Shown in pieces: positions 44,344 through 55,198 of a DNA stretch of 64,000 bases. The notes under the pieces are model-generated. The model saw only the letters and a list, made by a program, of their open reading frames with translations. It ran no database searches and was not told the origin of the DNA. Numbering within the stretch: the first letter of the stretch is position 1; every line of letters starts with the position of its first letter. Source of the stretch: Limnohabitans sp. Rim8 (lineage in GTDB: Bacteria > Pseudomonadota > Gammaproteobacteria > Burkholderiales > Burkholderiaceae_C); contig NZ_CAMDLM010000001.1 of assembly GCF_945901735.1 (NCBI RefSeq), positions 124,001 through 188,000 of the forward strand. The letters are read 5' to 3'. A program made the translations under genes and the position numbers.

Positions 44344-45264
44344 ATGAGCAAAACAGGATTGGTTCAAGACAAAGTCGTGGTGGTCACGGGCGCAGGTGGC
44401 GGCATTGGCCGCGACATCGCGCTGGCCATGGCGCGTGAAGGCGCCAAGGTGGTGGTCAACGACATCGGCGCTTCGGTCTCAGGCGAAGGCCAGGACGCCG
44501 GCCCCGCACAAAAAGTGGTGGACGAAATCAAAGCCATGGGCGGTCAGGCCGCGGCCAACACCGACAGCGTGGCCGACCCCGCCGGCGCAGCCCGCATCGT
44601 CCAAACAGCCATCGACAGCTTTGGCCGCATCGACGTGGTGGTCAACAACGCCGGCATTTTGCGCGACCGCTTCTTCCACAAGATGAGCATGGACGAATGG
44701 GACGCGGTGCTCAAGGTGCACCTGTATGGCGCTTTTTATGTCAGCCGCGCCGCCGCCCCGCACTTCAAGGAGCAAGAAAGCGGCAACTACATCCACATGA
44801 CCTCCACCTCGGGGTTGGTGGGCAACTTTGGTCAGGCCAACTACTCGGCGGCCAAGCTGGGCCTGACGGCGCTGTCCAAGTCGATTGCGCTCGACATGCA
44901 AAAGTTCAAGGTGCGCTCCAACTGCATCTCGCCTTTTGCCTGGAGCCGCATGATCGGCTCGATCCCGACCGAGACGCCCGAAGAGCAGGCCCGCGTCGAG
45001 CGCATCAAGCAGATGACGCCCGCCAAGATCGCGCCCATGGCCGTGGCCCTGGCCAGCGACGCCTCGGCCCATGTGAACGGCCAGGTCTTTGCCGTGCGCA
45101 ACAACGAGATTTTCTTGATGAGCCAGCCGCGTCCGATCCGCTCGGTGCACCGCAGCGAGGGCTGGACGCCGCAATCGGTGCTCGACCAAGCCATGCCCGC
45201 GCTCCAATCCAGCTTTTTTGACCTGGAGCGTTCGGGCGATGTGTTCAGCTGGGACCCCATTTAA
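44344..45264 (+). CDS. SDR family 3-hydroxyacyl-CoA dehydrogenase-like enzyme
   Basis: This 306-aa short-chain dehydrogenase has the cofactor motif VTGAGGGIGRDIALAMA, NNAGILRD, an active-site serine in MTSTSGLVG and the YSAAKLG Tyr-Lys pair. The extended C-terminus resembles the dehydrogenase unit of multifunctional enzyme type 2, which oxidises (3R)-hydroxyacyl-CoA. A GAAGGAG site precedes the ATG. It leads the catabolic cluster and is 9 bp from the next gene. Confidence 0.85.
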   Translation: MSKTGLVQDKVVVVTGAGGGIGRDIALAMAREGAKVVVNDIGASVSGEGQDAGPAQKVVDEIKAMGGQAAANTDSVADPAGAARIVQTAIDSFGRIDVVVNNAGILRDRFFHKMSMDEWDAVLKVHLYGAFYVSRAAAPHFKEQESGNYIHMTSTSGLVGNFGQANYSAAKLGLTALSKSIALDMQKFKVRSNCISPFAWSRMIGSIPTETPEEQARVERIKQMTPAKIAPMAVALASDASAHVNGQVFAVRNNEIFLMSQPRPIRSVHRSEGWTPQSVLDQAMPALQSSFFDLERSGDVFSWDPI

Positions 45265-45273
45265 GGAGCCGCG

Positions 45274-46887
45274 ATGAGCGACCACCCACAAGGCCTGCAG
45301 GCCCAACACCAGGCGGCCCTGGCCGAAGGCCGCTTCCTGATCCAGCAATGCAAGGCCTGCGACCAACACATTTATTTCCCGCGTGAAGTCTGTCCGCATT
45401 GCGGCAGCCACGACCTGGCCTGGGTGGCCCCCACAGGCTTGGGCTCGGTGTATTCCGTGACCACCGTGCGCCGCAAGCCGGATGCGGGCGGTGACTACAA
45501 CGTTTGCCTGATCGATCTGGACGAAGGCGTGCGCCTGATGGGCCGTGTCGAGATCAGCCCGGTTGATGCCGTGCAGGTGGGCCAGCGGGTGCAGGCCCGT
45601 GTGGTGGTCGAAAAAGGCCAGAGCATGGTGGTGTTTGACCCGGTCAGCACAGCGGCAAGCGCTGTCAAGCCCGTGCCCCGTGGACCGGCCGCATCGGCGG
45701 CGGTGCACACCTCCACAGGTCTCAAGGCTTTGCGCGGCAGCGCTGCCATCGCGGGCGTGGCCACTTTCGGTTGTGGCGAAGCCACGGGCTTTAGCGAAAT
45801 GGAAGTGCTGGCCCGCGCGGCGCACGCCGCCGTGGCCGATGCTGGCCTGAAGATGAGCGACATCGACGGGCTGTGCACCGCCAGTGTGCTGTCCACCATG
45901 TGGCCCATGCCCGTGACCGAGTATTTGGGCATCAACCCGCGTTACATCAACGGCACCATGCTCGGCGGCTCCAGCTTTGTGGCGCACATCTTGCCCGCCA
46001 TGATGGCTTTGCAGTCGGGCCAGTGCAATGCGGTGCTGGTCTGCTATGGCAGCACGCAGCGCACCTCGACCTTTGGCCGGGCCGAGATCGCGCAGGCGCG
46101 CCGCGTCATGGACCCGCAGCCTTACGAAACCCCCTACGCACCGATGCAGCCGCTGAGCGCTTACGCGCTGGCCACGCGCCGGCACATGCACCAATACGGC
46201 ACCACCCGCCGCCAGTTGGCCGAAGTGGCGGTGGCCGCCCGCGCCTGGGCGCAGCGCAACCCCGAAGCCTTCATGCGCGACCCCTTGTCGATCGACGATG
46301 TGCTGGCTGCCCGCATGGTGTCCGACCCCTTGTCCGTGCGCGACTGCTGCCTGGTCACGGACGGTGGCGGTGCTTTTGTGCTGGTGCGCGCCGACCGTGC
46401 GCGTGACCTGCCCCAAAAGCCGGTCTACGTGCTGGGCAACGCCACCGCCAACTGGAACCGCCAAATTTCGGCCATGCACGACCTCACGGTGACCGCCGCC
46501 AGCCAGTCCGGCCGCGAAGCCTTTGCCATGGCGGGCCTCGCGCCTGCCGACATGGGCGTGGTGCAGCTGTATGACGCTTTCACCATCAACACCTTGCTGT
46601 TTCTGGAGGACCTGGGCTTTTGCAAAAAAGGCGAAGCCGGTGCCTTTGTGGAGGGCGGCGGCATCGCACCCGGTGGCCACCTGCCGGTCAACACCAACGG
46701 CGGCGGCCTGTCGTGCACGCACCCGGGCATGTACGGCATCTTCACCGTGATCGAAGCCGTGCGCCAGTTGCGCGGCGAAGGCGGCGAGCGCCAAGTGCCC
46801 GGCGTGCAGACTGCGCTGGCCCACGGCAACGGCGGCACGCTGTCCAGCCAATCGACGGCCATCCTCGGCACTTCTGAAACTTTGTAA
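45274..46887 (+). CDS. DUF35 OB-fold protein fused to thiolase-like domain
   Basis: The 537-aa protein begins with a DUF35 zinc ribbon (CKACDQHIYFPREVCPHCG) and OB fold (to ~130), followed by a thiolase-superfamily domain of SCP2/Ltp2 type (GVATFGCGEATGFSEMEVLARAAHAAVADAGL; GGGLSCTHPGMYGIFTVIEAVRQL). At the usual nucleophile position the sequence reads TMLGGSSFVAH with no cysteine. DUF35 partners act with BbsB-type thiolases and with Ltp2-type retro-aldolases; here both halves are one chain. It probably cleaves a carbon-carbon bond of a CoA ester, by thiolysis or retro-aldol reaction. Confidence 0.8.
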   Translation: MSDHPQGLQAQHQAALAEGRFLIQQCKACDQHIYFPREVCPHCGSHDLAWVAPTGLGSVYSVTTVRRKPDAGGDYNVCLIDLDEGVRLMGRVEISPVDAVQVGQRVQARVVVEKGQSMVVFDPVSTAASAVKPVPRGPAASAAVHTSTGLKALRGSAAIAGVATFGCGEATGFSEMEVLARAAHAAVADAGLKMSDIDGLCTASVLSTMWPMPVTEYLGINPRYINGTMLGGSSFVAHILPAMMALQSGQCNAVLVCYGSTQRTSTFGRAEIAQARRVMDPQPYETPYAPMQPLSAYALATRRHMHQYGTTRRQLAEVAVAARAWAQRNPEAFMRDPLSIDDVLAARMVSDPLSVRDCCLVTDGGGAFVLVRADRARDLPQKPVYVLGNATANWNRQISAMHDLTVTAASQSGREAFAMAGLAPADMGVVQLYDAFTINTLLFLEDLGFCKKGEAGAFVEGGGIAPGGHLPVNTNGGGLSCTHPGMYGIFTVIEAVRQLRGEGGERQVPGVQTALAHGNGGTLSSQSTAILGTSETL

Positions 46888-46905
46888 ATACGCCGAGCAT
46901 TCACC

Positions 46906-49063
<2,158 letters not shown>

Positions 49064-49122
49064 GCGCCGCCCCAACTGATCACCCCCAAGCCAGCAACCC
49101 TAAAAAACCCAGGAGACAAACC

Positions 49123-50106
49123 ATGAAAAAACCCCCATCTACCCAGCGCCGCTTGCTGATCGCCCTTTTCGGGGCGGTGTGCACCACATCCGCCATGCCC
49201 CTGTGGGCCCAGTCCACAGGCAACAACACCGTCAAGCTCATAGTGGGTTATGCCCCGGGCGGGCCCGTGGATTCATCGGCGCGCGTGTTTGCGCCGGTGC
49301 TCAGCCGCGAACTGGGCCAGCCCGTGATCGTCGAAAACCGGCCTGGCGCGGGTGGTGCAGTGGCGGGCAACACCGTGGTCAGGGCCGCGCCCAATAGCCT
49401 GGAAATTTTTTATGCCGCCAGCCCCACCATGACCATCAGCCCCCATGTGCTCAAAGCCATGGCCTTTGACCCGCTCAAGGACATGACCCCGCTGGCCACC
49501 ATCCTCAGTTATGCCAACGTGCTGGTCATCAACCAGAACCAGCCCTTCAAGACCTTGCCCGAGTTGGTGGCCTTTGGCAAAGCCAACCCCGGCAAGCTGG
49601 CCTACGGCTCGGCCGGCATGGGCGCATCCAACCACCTGAGCGGCGAGTTGTTTGCACGGCGTGCAGGCATCACCATGACGCATGTGCCCTACAAGGGCAA
49701 CGCCCCGGCCATGACCGACGTGATGGGTGGGCAGATCCAGATGATGTTTGACATCGTGGGCGGTGCCAAGGCCCACATCGACGGCGGCAAGGTGCGCCCC
49801 CTGGCCGTGACCTCCAAAGAGCGCAACCCGGCGCTGCCGCAGCTGCCCAGCATGAGCGAGTTGGGCGTCCGTGATTACGACGTTGGCGGTTGGTACGGCC
49901 TGTATGGCCCGCTGGGCATGAGCGCCGAACTCAGCCAGAAGATCACGGCCGCCACCGCGCGCGCCCTGCAAGACCCCGAGCTGAACAAGCGCTGGGTGGA
50001 CCAGGGCTACGTAATTTGGAATGCCAAACCTGCTGAACTGGCCGAGCGCATGCGCCGCGAACATGCGCTGTGGGCCGAAGTGACCAAGGGCATGACGTTT
50101 GAATAA
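49123..50106 (+). CDS. Tripartite tricarboxylate transporter substrate-binding protein (Bug/TctC)
   Basis: The 327-aa protein has a signal peptide ending near MPLWAQ and the TctC fold (VKLIVGYAPGGPVDSSARVFAPVLS; VIVENRPGAGGAVAGNTVV; LAYGSAGMGASNHLSGELFA). Such periplasmic proteins bind carboxylates; many in Burkholderiales lack adjacent TctAB, as here. The ATG at 49123 follows AGGAGA; the track start is 21 codons early. It lies inside the catabolic cluster and probably binds its substrate for uptake. Confidence 0.9.
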   Translation: MKKPPSTQRRLLIALFGAVCTTSAMPLWAQSTGNNTVKLIVGYAPGGPVDSSARVFAPVLSRELGQPVIVENRPGAGGAVAGNTVVRAAPNSLEIFYAASPTMTISPHVLKAMAFDPLKDMTPLATILSYANVLVINQNQPFKTLPELVAFGKANPGKLAYGSAGMGASNHLSGELFARRAGITMTHVPYKGNAPAMTDVMGGQIQMMFDIVGGAKAHIDGGKVRPLAVTSKERNPALPQLPSMSELGVRDYDVGGWYGLYGPLGMSAELSQKITAATARALQDPELNKRWVDQGYVIWNAKPAELAERMRREHALWAEVTKGMTFE

Positions 50107-50109
50107 AGC

Positions 50110-51645
50110 ATGTCGTTGCAATTGACCCCCCACACCCGCATTCACCATCTGTTTGACGAACGCGTTGCGCAGGCGCCGGACCATCCTTTTTTGTTTCTGA
50201 CGCAGGGGGTGATGACGCTGGGGCAGTTGGCGCAGCAGGTGGACCTGTTGGAGGCCGAACTGCGCCAAGCGGGTGTGCGCGTGGGCGACCGTGTGCTGGT
50301 GGCTGCAGAAAACTGCCCCGAGCATGTGGCCCTGGTGCTGGCCTGCAGCCGTGTCGGAGCCTGGGCCTGCGGGGTCAATGCCCGCGTGACGGCGTCTGAG
50401 TTGGCGGGCTTTGCCGACAAGGCCGATGCCCGCGTGCTGTATTTCACGGTGGGCGTGTCCGAGGCGGCGCGCCAGCATGCGGCGCAGCACAACACGCAAG
50501 CCAGCGTGCTGCCCGGCTTGCAGCGCGCAGCCGTCAGGCCGAAGGCCACCGCGCAGACCGGCGATCTGGCGGAGCAGGTGGCCGCGATCATCTTCACCTC
50601 GGGCACCACCGGCCAGCCCAAGGGCGTGATGCTCACGCACGCGGGGTTGCTGCAGTTTGCGCGGGTTTCAGCGCAGTCGCGCCAGTTGGGGCCGTCGGAC
50701 CGGTCGTACGCGTATTTGCCCATGACGCACATCTTTGGTTTGGGCACGGTGCTCATGGCCTCGCTGCACGCGGGCTCGGGCCTGCTCATGCGCAGCCAGT
50801 TTGACCCGGCCGATGTGTTCGATGCGCTGGCCCACCAAGGCATGACGCAGCTGCAAGGCCCGCCCGCCATGTTCACCCGCTTGCTGGCCTGGCTCGACAC
50901 TCAGGCGATCGATCACCCTGCTGCGCCTGATTTGCGCTACGTCTACACCGGCGCTGCACCGCTGGACCGGAGCGTCAAGCAGGCCATTGAGGCGCGCTTT
51001 GGTAAACCTATGCACCACGGCTATGGCCTGTCGGAATACGCAGGCGCTTTGACGCTGTGCCGCTTGAACGAATGGCGCGCAGACACCAGTGCTGGTTATT
51101 TGGTCGAAGGGGCCGAGCTGCGCATCATGAGCCCGCAGGGACAAGACTTGCCAGCAGGTGAGACGGGCGAGATCTGGATGCGCGGCGTGGGCCTGATGCC
51201 GGGCTATTTCCGTGACCCCGACATCACCGCGAAAGTCATCCAACCCGGCGGCTGGTACGCCAGCGGTGACCTGGGCCGACAAGACGCCGATGGCGCTTTG
51301 CAGGTGGTGGGGCGTCTGAAAGAGATGATCATCCGCTCGGGCTTCAATGTGTACCCCGGCGAGGTCGAGGCGGTTTTGCTGGGCTGGCCCGGTGTGCAAA
51401 AAGCGGCGGTGGTCGGGCGCAAAGCGTCCGATGGCAACGAGGACATTCTGGCCTTCATCGAAGCCAAACCCGGCGTGCAGCTGGACCTCCAGGCCCTGAA
51501 GGCCCATGCCCATGAACATTTGTCGCCTTACAAGCGGCCCTCGGTCATGGCCTTGGTGCCCGACATGCCCATGACACTCAGCGGCAAAGTGCTCAAGCGC
51601 GAACTGCTTGAACAATGGGCCGTAGCCCAGGCACGCCAGGCATGA
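50110..51645 (+). CDS. AMP-binding acyl-CoA synthetase
   Basis: The 511-aa ligase has the ATP loop IIFTSGTTGQPKGVMLTHAG, the YGLSE motif, LKEMIIRSGFNVYPGEVEAVL hinge and the C-terminal lysine motif MTLSGKVLKRELLE. It activates a carboxylic acid to a CoA thioester, probably the first intracellular step of the cluster. Unlike the remnant at 40.8 kb it is intact. It starts 3 bp after the TctC gene. Confidence 0.9.
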   Translation: MSLQLTPHTRIHHLFDERVAQAPDHPFLFLTQGVMTLGQLAQQVDLLEAELRQAGVRVGDRVLVAAENCPEHVALVLACSRVGAWACGVNARVTASELAGFADKADARVLYFTVGVSEAARQHAAQHNTQASVLPGLQRAAVRPKATAQTGDLAEQVAAIIFTSGTTGQPKGVMLTHAGLLQFARVSAQSRQLGPSDRSYAYLPMTHIFGLGTVLMASLHAGSGLLMRSQFDPADVFDALAHQGMTQLQGPPAMFTRLLAWLDTQAIDHPAAPDLRYVYTGAAPLDRSVKQAIEARFGKPMHHGYGLSEYAGALTLCRLNEWRADTSAGYLVEGAELRIMSPQGQDLPAGETGEIWMRGVGLMPGYFRDPDITAKVIQPGGWYASGDLGRQDADGALQVVGRLKEMIIRSGFNVYPGEVEAVLLGWPGVQKAAVVGRKASDGNEDILAFIEAKPGVQLDLQALKAHAHEHLSPYKRPSVMALVPDMPMTLSGKVLKRELLEQWAVAQARQA

Positions 51646-51724
51646 CCCCGCTTCTTGACTTGTAAAGGCGGACTTTCACAAAGACAGACGGCCCTTCGGC
51701 CCCAACTGCGCGAAGATCGACCCT

Positions 51725-52606
51725 ATGACAACCTCATCAAATTTAGACGACGAACAAGTGGCTCACCTGCGCAGCTGGGAAGGCCGCAGCGAAACGCTGA
51801 CCGACGAGATCGTGGCCGCCCCGCTGCGTTGCCAAAGCGCGTTGCTCGACCGCGATGACACCCGCCAAGACGCAGGCAGCGAAGTGCCGCCGCTGTGGCA
51901 CTGGCTGTACTTTTTGCCTCAGGCACGGCAAAGCCAGATCGGGCCCGACGGCCACCCCTTTCGTGGTGGCTTTTTGCCCCCCGTGCCGCTGCCCCGGCGC
52001 ATGTGGGCTGGCGGCCGTCTGCAGTGGCAAACCAACAACCCGCTGCGCGTGGGCGATGCTGCGCAAAAGCATTCGCGCATCGCCTCGGTCAAGCACAAGG
52101 TGGGCCGCACGGGCGACCTGCTGTTTGTCGAAGTCGAGCATGCTTTCAGCAACGCCCAAGGCCTGTGTCTGACCGAAACGTACGACATCGTGTACCGCGC
52201 TGCGGCCGTGCCCGGTGCCCCTGAAGTGCCGCCCACTTCGGCCGAGACCGATGCCCCCTGGCAGTGCGAGTTTGTGCCCGATCCGGTGTCGCTGTTTCGC
52301 TATTCGGCGCTCACCTTCAACGGCCACCGCATCCATTACGACCGCAGTTACGTCACGCAAGTAGAGGGCTACCCCGGCCTGATCGTGCACGGCCCGCTCA
52401 TTGCCACTTTGTTGGTGGACTTGGTGCGCAGACAAGTGCCTGGTGCGAACTTGACCTCGTTCCAGTTTCGTGCCGTGCGACCCACCTTTGACCTGCACCC
52501 CTTCCGCCTGAACGGACGCCCGTCTGCCGACGGCAAGACGATTGAGCTGTGGGCCAGCGACCCCGAAGGCTGGCTCACCATGCAAGCGCAAGCCACCTTG
52601 GCCTGA
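51725..52606 (+). CDS. FAS1/MaoC-like acyl-CoA hydratase (mesaconyl-C4-CoA/itaconyl-CoA hydratase type)
   Basis: The 293-aa protein has an N-terminal FAS1-type dehydratase hot-dog domain (VPPLWHWLYFLPQARQSQIGPDGHP; PLPRRMWAGGRLQ) and a C-terminal MaoC-like half (LFRYSALTFNGHRIHYDRSYV, with the catalytic His/Asp region, then YPGLIVHGPLIATLL). This two-part layout matches mesaconyl-C4-CoA hydratase and itaconyl-CoA hydratase. It would hydrate an unsaturated dicarboxylyl- or acyl-CoA. Substrate is inferred. Confidence 0.82.
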   Translation: MTTSSNLDDEQVAHLRSWEGRSETLTDEIVAAPLRCQSALLDRDDTRQDAGSEVPPLWHWLYFLPQARQSQIGPDGHPFRGGFLPPVPLPRRMWAGGRLQWQTNNPLRVGDAAQKHSRIASVKHKVGRTGDLLFVEVEHAFSNAQGLCLTETYDIVYRAAAVPGAPEVPPTSAETDAPWQCEFVPDPVSLFRYSALTFNGHRIHYDRSYVTQVEGYPGLIVHGPLIATLLVDLVRRQVPGANLTSFQFRAVRPTFDLHPFRLNGRPSADGKTIELWASDPEGWLTMQAQATLA

Positions 52607-52628
52607 AATTTTTACCATCACCACCACC

Positions 52629-53789
52629 ATGCAAACCACACCCGACCCACACCAAGATATCCGCGATGCCGTGCGCGCCCTGTGCGCCCAGTTCCCTGAC
52701 GAATACCACCGCAAAGTGGATGAAAAACGCGGTTACCCCGAAGAATTTGTCGACGCGCTCACCAAAGCCGGCTGGATGGCCGCGCTGATTCCGCAGGAAT
52801 ACGGCGGCTCGGGCCTGACCATGGCCGAGGCCTCGGTCATCATGGAAGAGATCAACCGCTCGGGCGGTAACTCGGGCGCGTGCCACGGCCAGATGTACGT
52901 GATGAATTCCATTGTGCGCAGCGGCTCTGACGCACAAAAGAACACGCTCTTGCCCAAGATCGCTACCGGCGAGTTGCGCATCCAGTCCATGGGCGTGACC
53001 GAACCCACCACGGGCAGCGACACCACCCAACTCAAAACCACCGCTGTGCGCAAAGACGGCCGCTGGGTTATCAACGGCCAGAAGGTCTGGATCTCGCGCA
53101 TCCAGCACAGCGACCTGATGATTCTGCTGGCCCGCACCACGCCCGCCGACCAGGTCACCAAGCGCTCCGAGGGCCTGTCGTGCTTCCTGATTGATTTGAA
53201 GCAGGCCATCGGCAACGGCCTGACCGTGCGGCCGATTTTGAACATGGTCAACCACGAGACCAACGAGCTGTTTTTTGACAACCTCGAAATCCCCGAAGAC
53301 GCGCTCTTGGGCGAAGAAGGCAAGGGCTTCAAGACCCTGCTCGACGGCCTGAACGCCGAGCGCGTGCTGATTGCCGCCGAGTGCATTGGCGACGGTTACT
53401 GGTTCATCGACCGCGCCACGAAATACGCCAAGGACCGCGTGGTCTTTGGCCGCCCGATTGGCCAAAACCAGGGTGTGCAGTTTCCGATTGCCGACGCTTT
53501 CATTGAGCTGGAAGCGGCCAACCTGATGCGCTGGAAAGCCTGCGAAAAAATCGACGCCATGCAAAACGCCGGTGCCGAAGCCAACATGGCCAAGTACCTC
53601 GCGGCCAAGGCCAGTTGGGAAGCGGCCAACGTCTGTCTGCAAACCCACGGCGGCTTTGGCTTTGCTTGCGAATACGACATCGAACGCAAGTTCCGCGAAA
53701 CGCGTTTGTACCAAGTCGCGCCTGTCTCGACCAACATGATCTTCAGCTACGTGGCCGAGCACATCCTCGGTTTGCCCCGTTCGTTTTGA
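52629..53789 (+). CDS. Acyl-CoA dehydrogenase (second of the cluster)
   Basis: The 386-aa flavoprotein has IPQEYGGSGLTMAEASVIMEE, MGVTEPTTGSDTTQLKTTA and GRWVINGQKVWISRIQHS. At the C-terminus the usual YEGT segment is replaced by RLYQVAPVSTNMIFSYVAEHILGLPRSF, so the common catalytic glutamate is absent there and the base may lie elsewhere. The ATG at 52629 gives a normal N-terminus; the track ORF begins inside the previous gene. The next gene starts one base after its stop. Confidence 0.87.
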   Translation: MQTTPDPHQDIRDAVRALCAQFPDEYHRKVDEKRGYPEEFVDALTKAGWMAALIPQEYGGSGLTMAEASVIMEEINRSGGNSGACHGQMYVMNSIVRSGSDAQKNTLLPKIATGELRIQSMGVTEPTTGSDTTQLKTTAVRKDGRWVINGQKVWISRIQHSDLMILLARTTPADQVTKRSEGLSCFLIDLKQAIGNGLTVRPILNMVNHETNELFFDNLEIPEDALLGEEGKGFKTLLDGLNAERVLIAAECIGDGYWFIDRATKYAKDRVVFGRPIGQNQGVQFPIADAFIELEAANLMRWKACEKIDAMQNAGAEANMAKYLAAKASWEAANVCLQTHGGFGFACEYDIERKFRETRLYQVAPVSTNMIFSYVAEHILGLPRSF

Positions 53790-53790
53790 C

Positions 53791-54978
53791 ATGGCCTCGC
53801 TCAGACCGCTGGACGGCATCACCGTCGTCTCACTCGAACACGCGATTGCCGCGCCGTTTTGCACCCGGCAACTGGCCGACTTGGGCGCACGCGTCATCAA
53901 GGTTGAGCGGCCCGGCTTGGGCGACTTTGCCCGCGCCTACGACACGCGGGTGCGCGGCCAGGCCTCGCACTTTGTGTGGACCAACCGCTCCAAAGAAAGC
54001 CTGACGCTTGACCTGAAAAATCCTGACGCCATGGCCGTGCTGCGTGACCTGCTCAAGGACGCCGACGTGCTGGTGCAAAACCTGGCGCCCGACGCGGCCG
54101 CGCGCATGGGTTTGTCGTTTGAAGCCCTCAGCGCCACTCACCCCCAACTGATCGTTTGCGACATCTCGGGCTATGGCGAAGACGGCCCCTACCGCGACAA
54201 AAAAGCCTATGACCTTTTGATCCAGAGCGAAGCGGGCTTGCTGTCGATCACCGGCACGCCCGAGGCACCGTCCAAGGCCGGCAACTCGATGGCCGACATC
54301 GCGGCCGGCATGTACGCCTACACCAACATCCTCTCGGCCCTGCTGTTGCGCGGCAAGACTGGCCAAGGCAGCCACATCGACGTGTCCATGCTTGAAGCCT
54401 TGAGCGAGTGGATGGGCTACCCGCTGTACTACGCCTTTGAAGGCGCCGCGCCGCCACCACGCACGGCGGCCTCCCACGCCAGCATCTACCCCTATGGTCC
54501 GTTTGCAGCGGGCGACGGCGGCACCGTGATGCTGGGGTTGCAAAACGAGCGCGAATGGAAAGTGTTTTGCAACGTGGTGCTGGGCGATGCGGCCTGGGCC
54601 AGCGATGCGCGCTTTCACACCAACGCCCTGCGCAACACCCACCGCGCAGAGCTGCAGCAATTGATCCTGAGTGTGTTCGCGGCCATGAGCACCGCCGAGG
54701 TTGAAGCGCGTCTGGACCAAGCGCAAATCGCCAATGCCCGCATGAACGACATGGCGGGTGTGTGGGCGCACCCGCAGCTTAAGGCCCGCCAGCGCTGGCA
54801 ACAGGTGGGTTCGCCGGCGGGCGAGATCCCCGCCTTGCTGCCACCCGGGCGCAACAACCGATACGACTACCGCATGGACCCCGTGCCCGCCGTGGGCGAG
54901 CACACCGAGGCGATCTTGCGCGAGCTGGGCCTGGACGATGCGGCCGTGCAGGCCCTGCGCACAAACAAAGCCATCTGA
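53791..54978 (+). CDS. CaiB/BaiF family class III CoA-transferase
   Basis: The 395-aa enzyme has GITVVSLEHAIAAPFCTRQLADLGARVIKVE, VDISGYG-like segment VCDISGYGEDGPYRDKKAYDLL and the probable catalytic aspartate in SMADIAAGMYAYTNIL. It moves CoA between carboxylic acids without ATP. It is intact, unlike the frameshifted relative at 41.8 kb. Position beside the hydratase and acyl-CoA dehydrogenase supports a role in activating the same substrate. Confidence 0.9.
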   Translation: MASLRPLDGITVVSLEHAIAAPFCTRQLADLGARVIKVERPGLGDFARAYDTRVRGQASHFVWTNRSKESLTLDLKNPDAMAVLRDLLKDADVLVQNLAPDAAARMGLSFEALSATHPQLIVCDISGYGEDGPYRDKKAYDLLIQSEAGLLSITGTPEAPSKAGNSMADIAAGMYAYTNILSALLLRGKTGQGSHIDVSMLEALSEWMGYPLYYAFEGAAPPPRTAASHASIYPYGPFAAGDGGTVMLGLQNEREWKVFCNVVLGDAAWASDARFHTNALRNTHRAELQQLILSVFAAMSTAEVEARLDQAQIANARMNDMAGVWAHPQLKARQRWQQVGSPAGEIPALLPPGRNNRYDYRMDPVPAVGEHTEAILRELGLDDAAVQALRTNKAI

Positions 54979-55033
54979 GCCCAGTGACCTATGGCGCTTG
55001 CAAAACTCACAATGGTGGACAACAGGTCCCCTC

Positions 55034-55156
55034 GCAGGTCGGCGACTTTAGCCCCGACATGGACCAGTGCGGCACCCACCTTGTCGGACCTGAAGGCACC
55101 GACCTACAAGGCGAGGCCAGTGGTTTTCCGTAGGTCGGCGGCTTTAGCCCCGACAT
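55034..55156. repeat. Intergenic palindromic repeat family A, three half-units
   Basis: Units at 55034-55060 (inverted, GCAGGTCGGCGACTTTAGCC), 55082-55106 (direct, TGTCGGACCTGAAGGCACCG) and 55130-55156 (inverted, GTAGGTCGGCGGCTTTAGCC) fill the 220-bp gap between the CoA-transferase and MmgE/PrpD genes. Neighbouring inverted copies can pair into hairpins. No gene or T-run terminator is present in the gap. Confidence 0.8.
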
Positions 55157-55198
55157 GTATCGATCAAGCCATTTGAGACAGACCACAAGGAGACAGCC

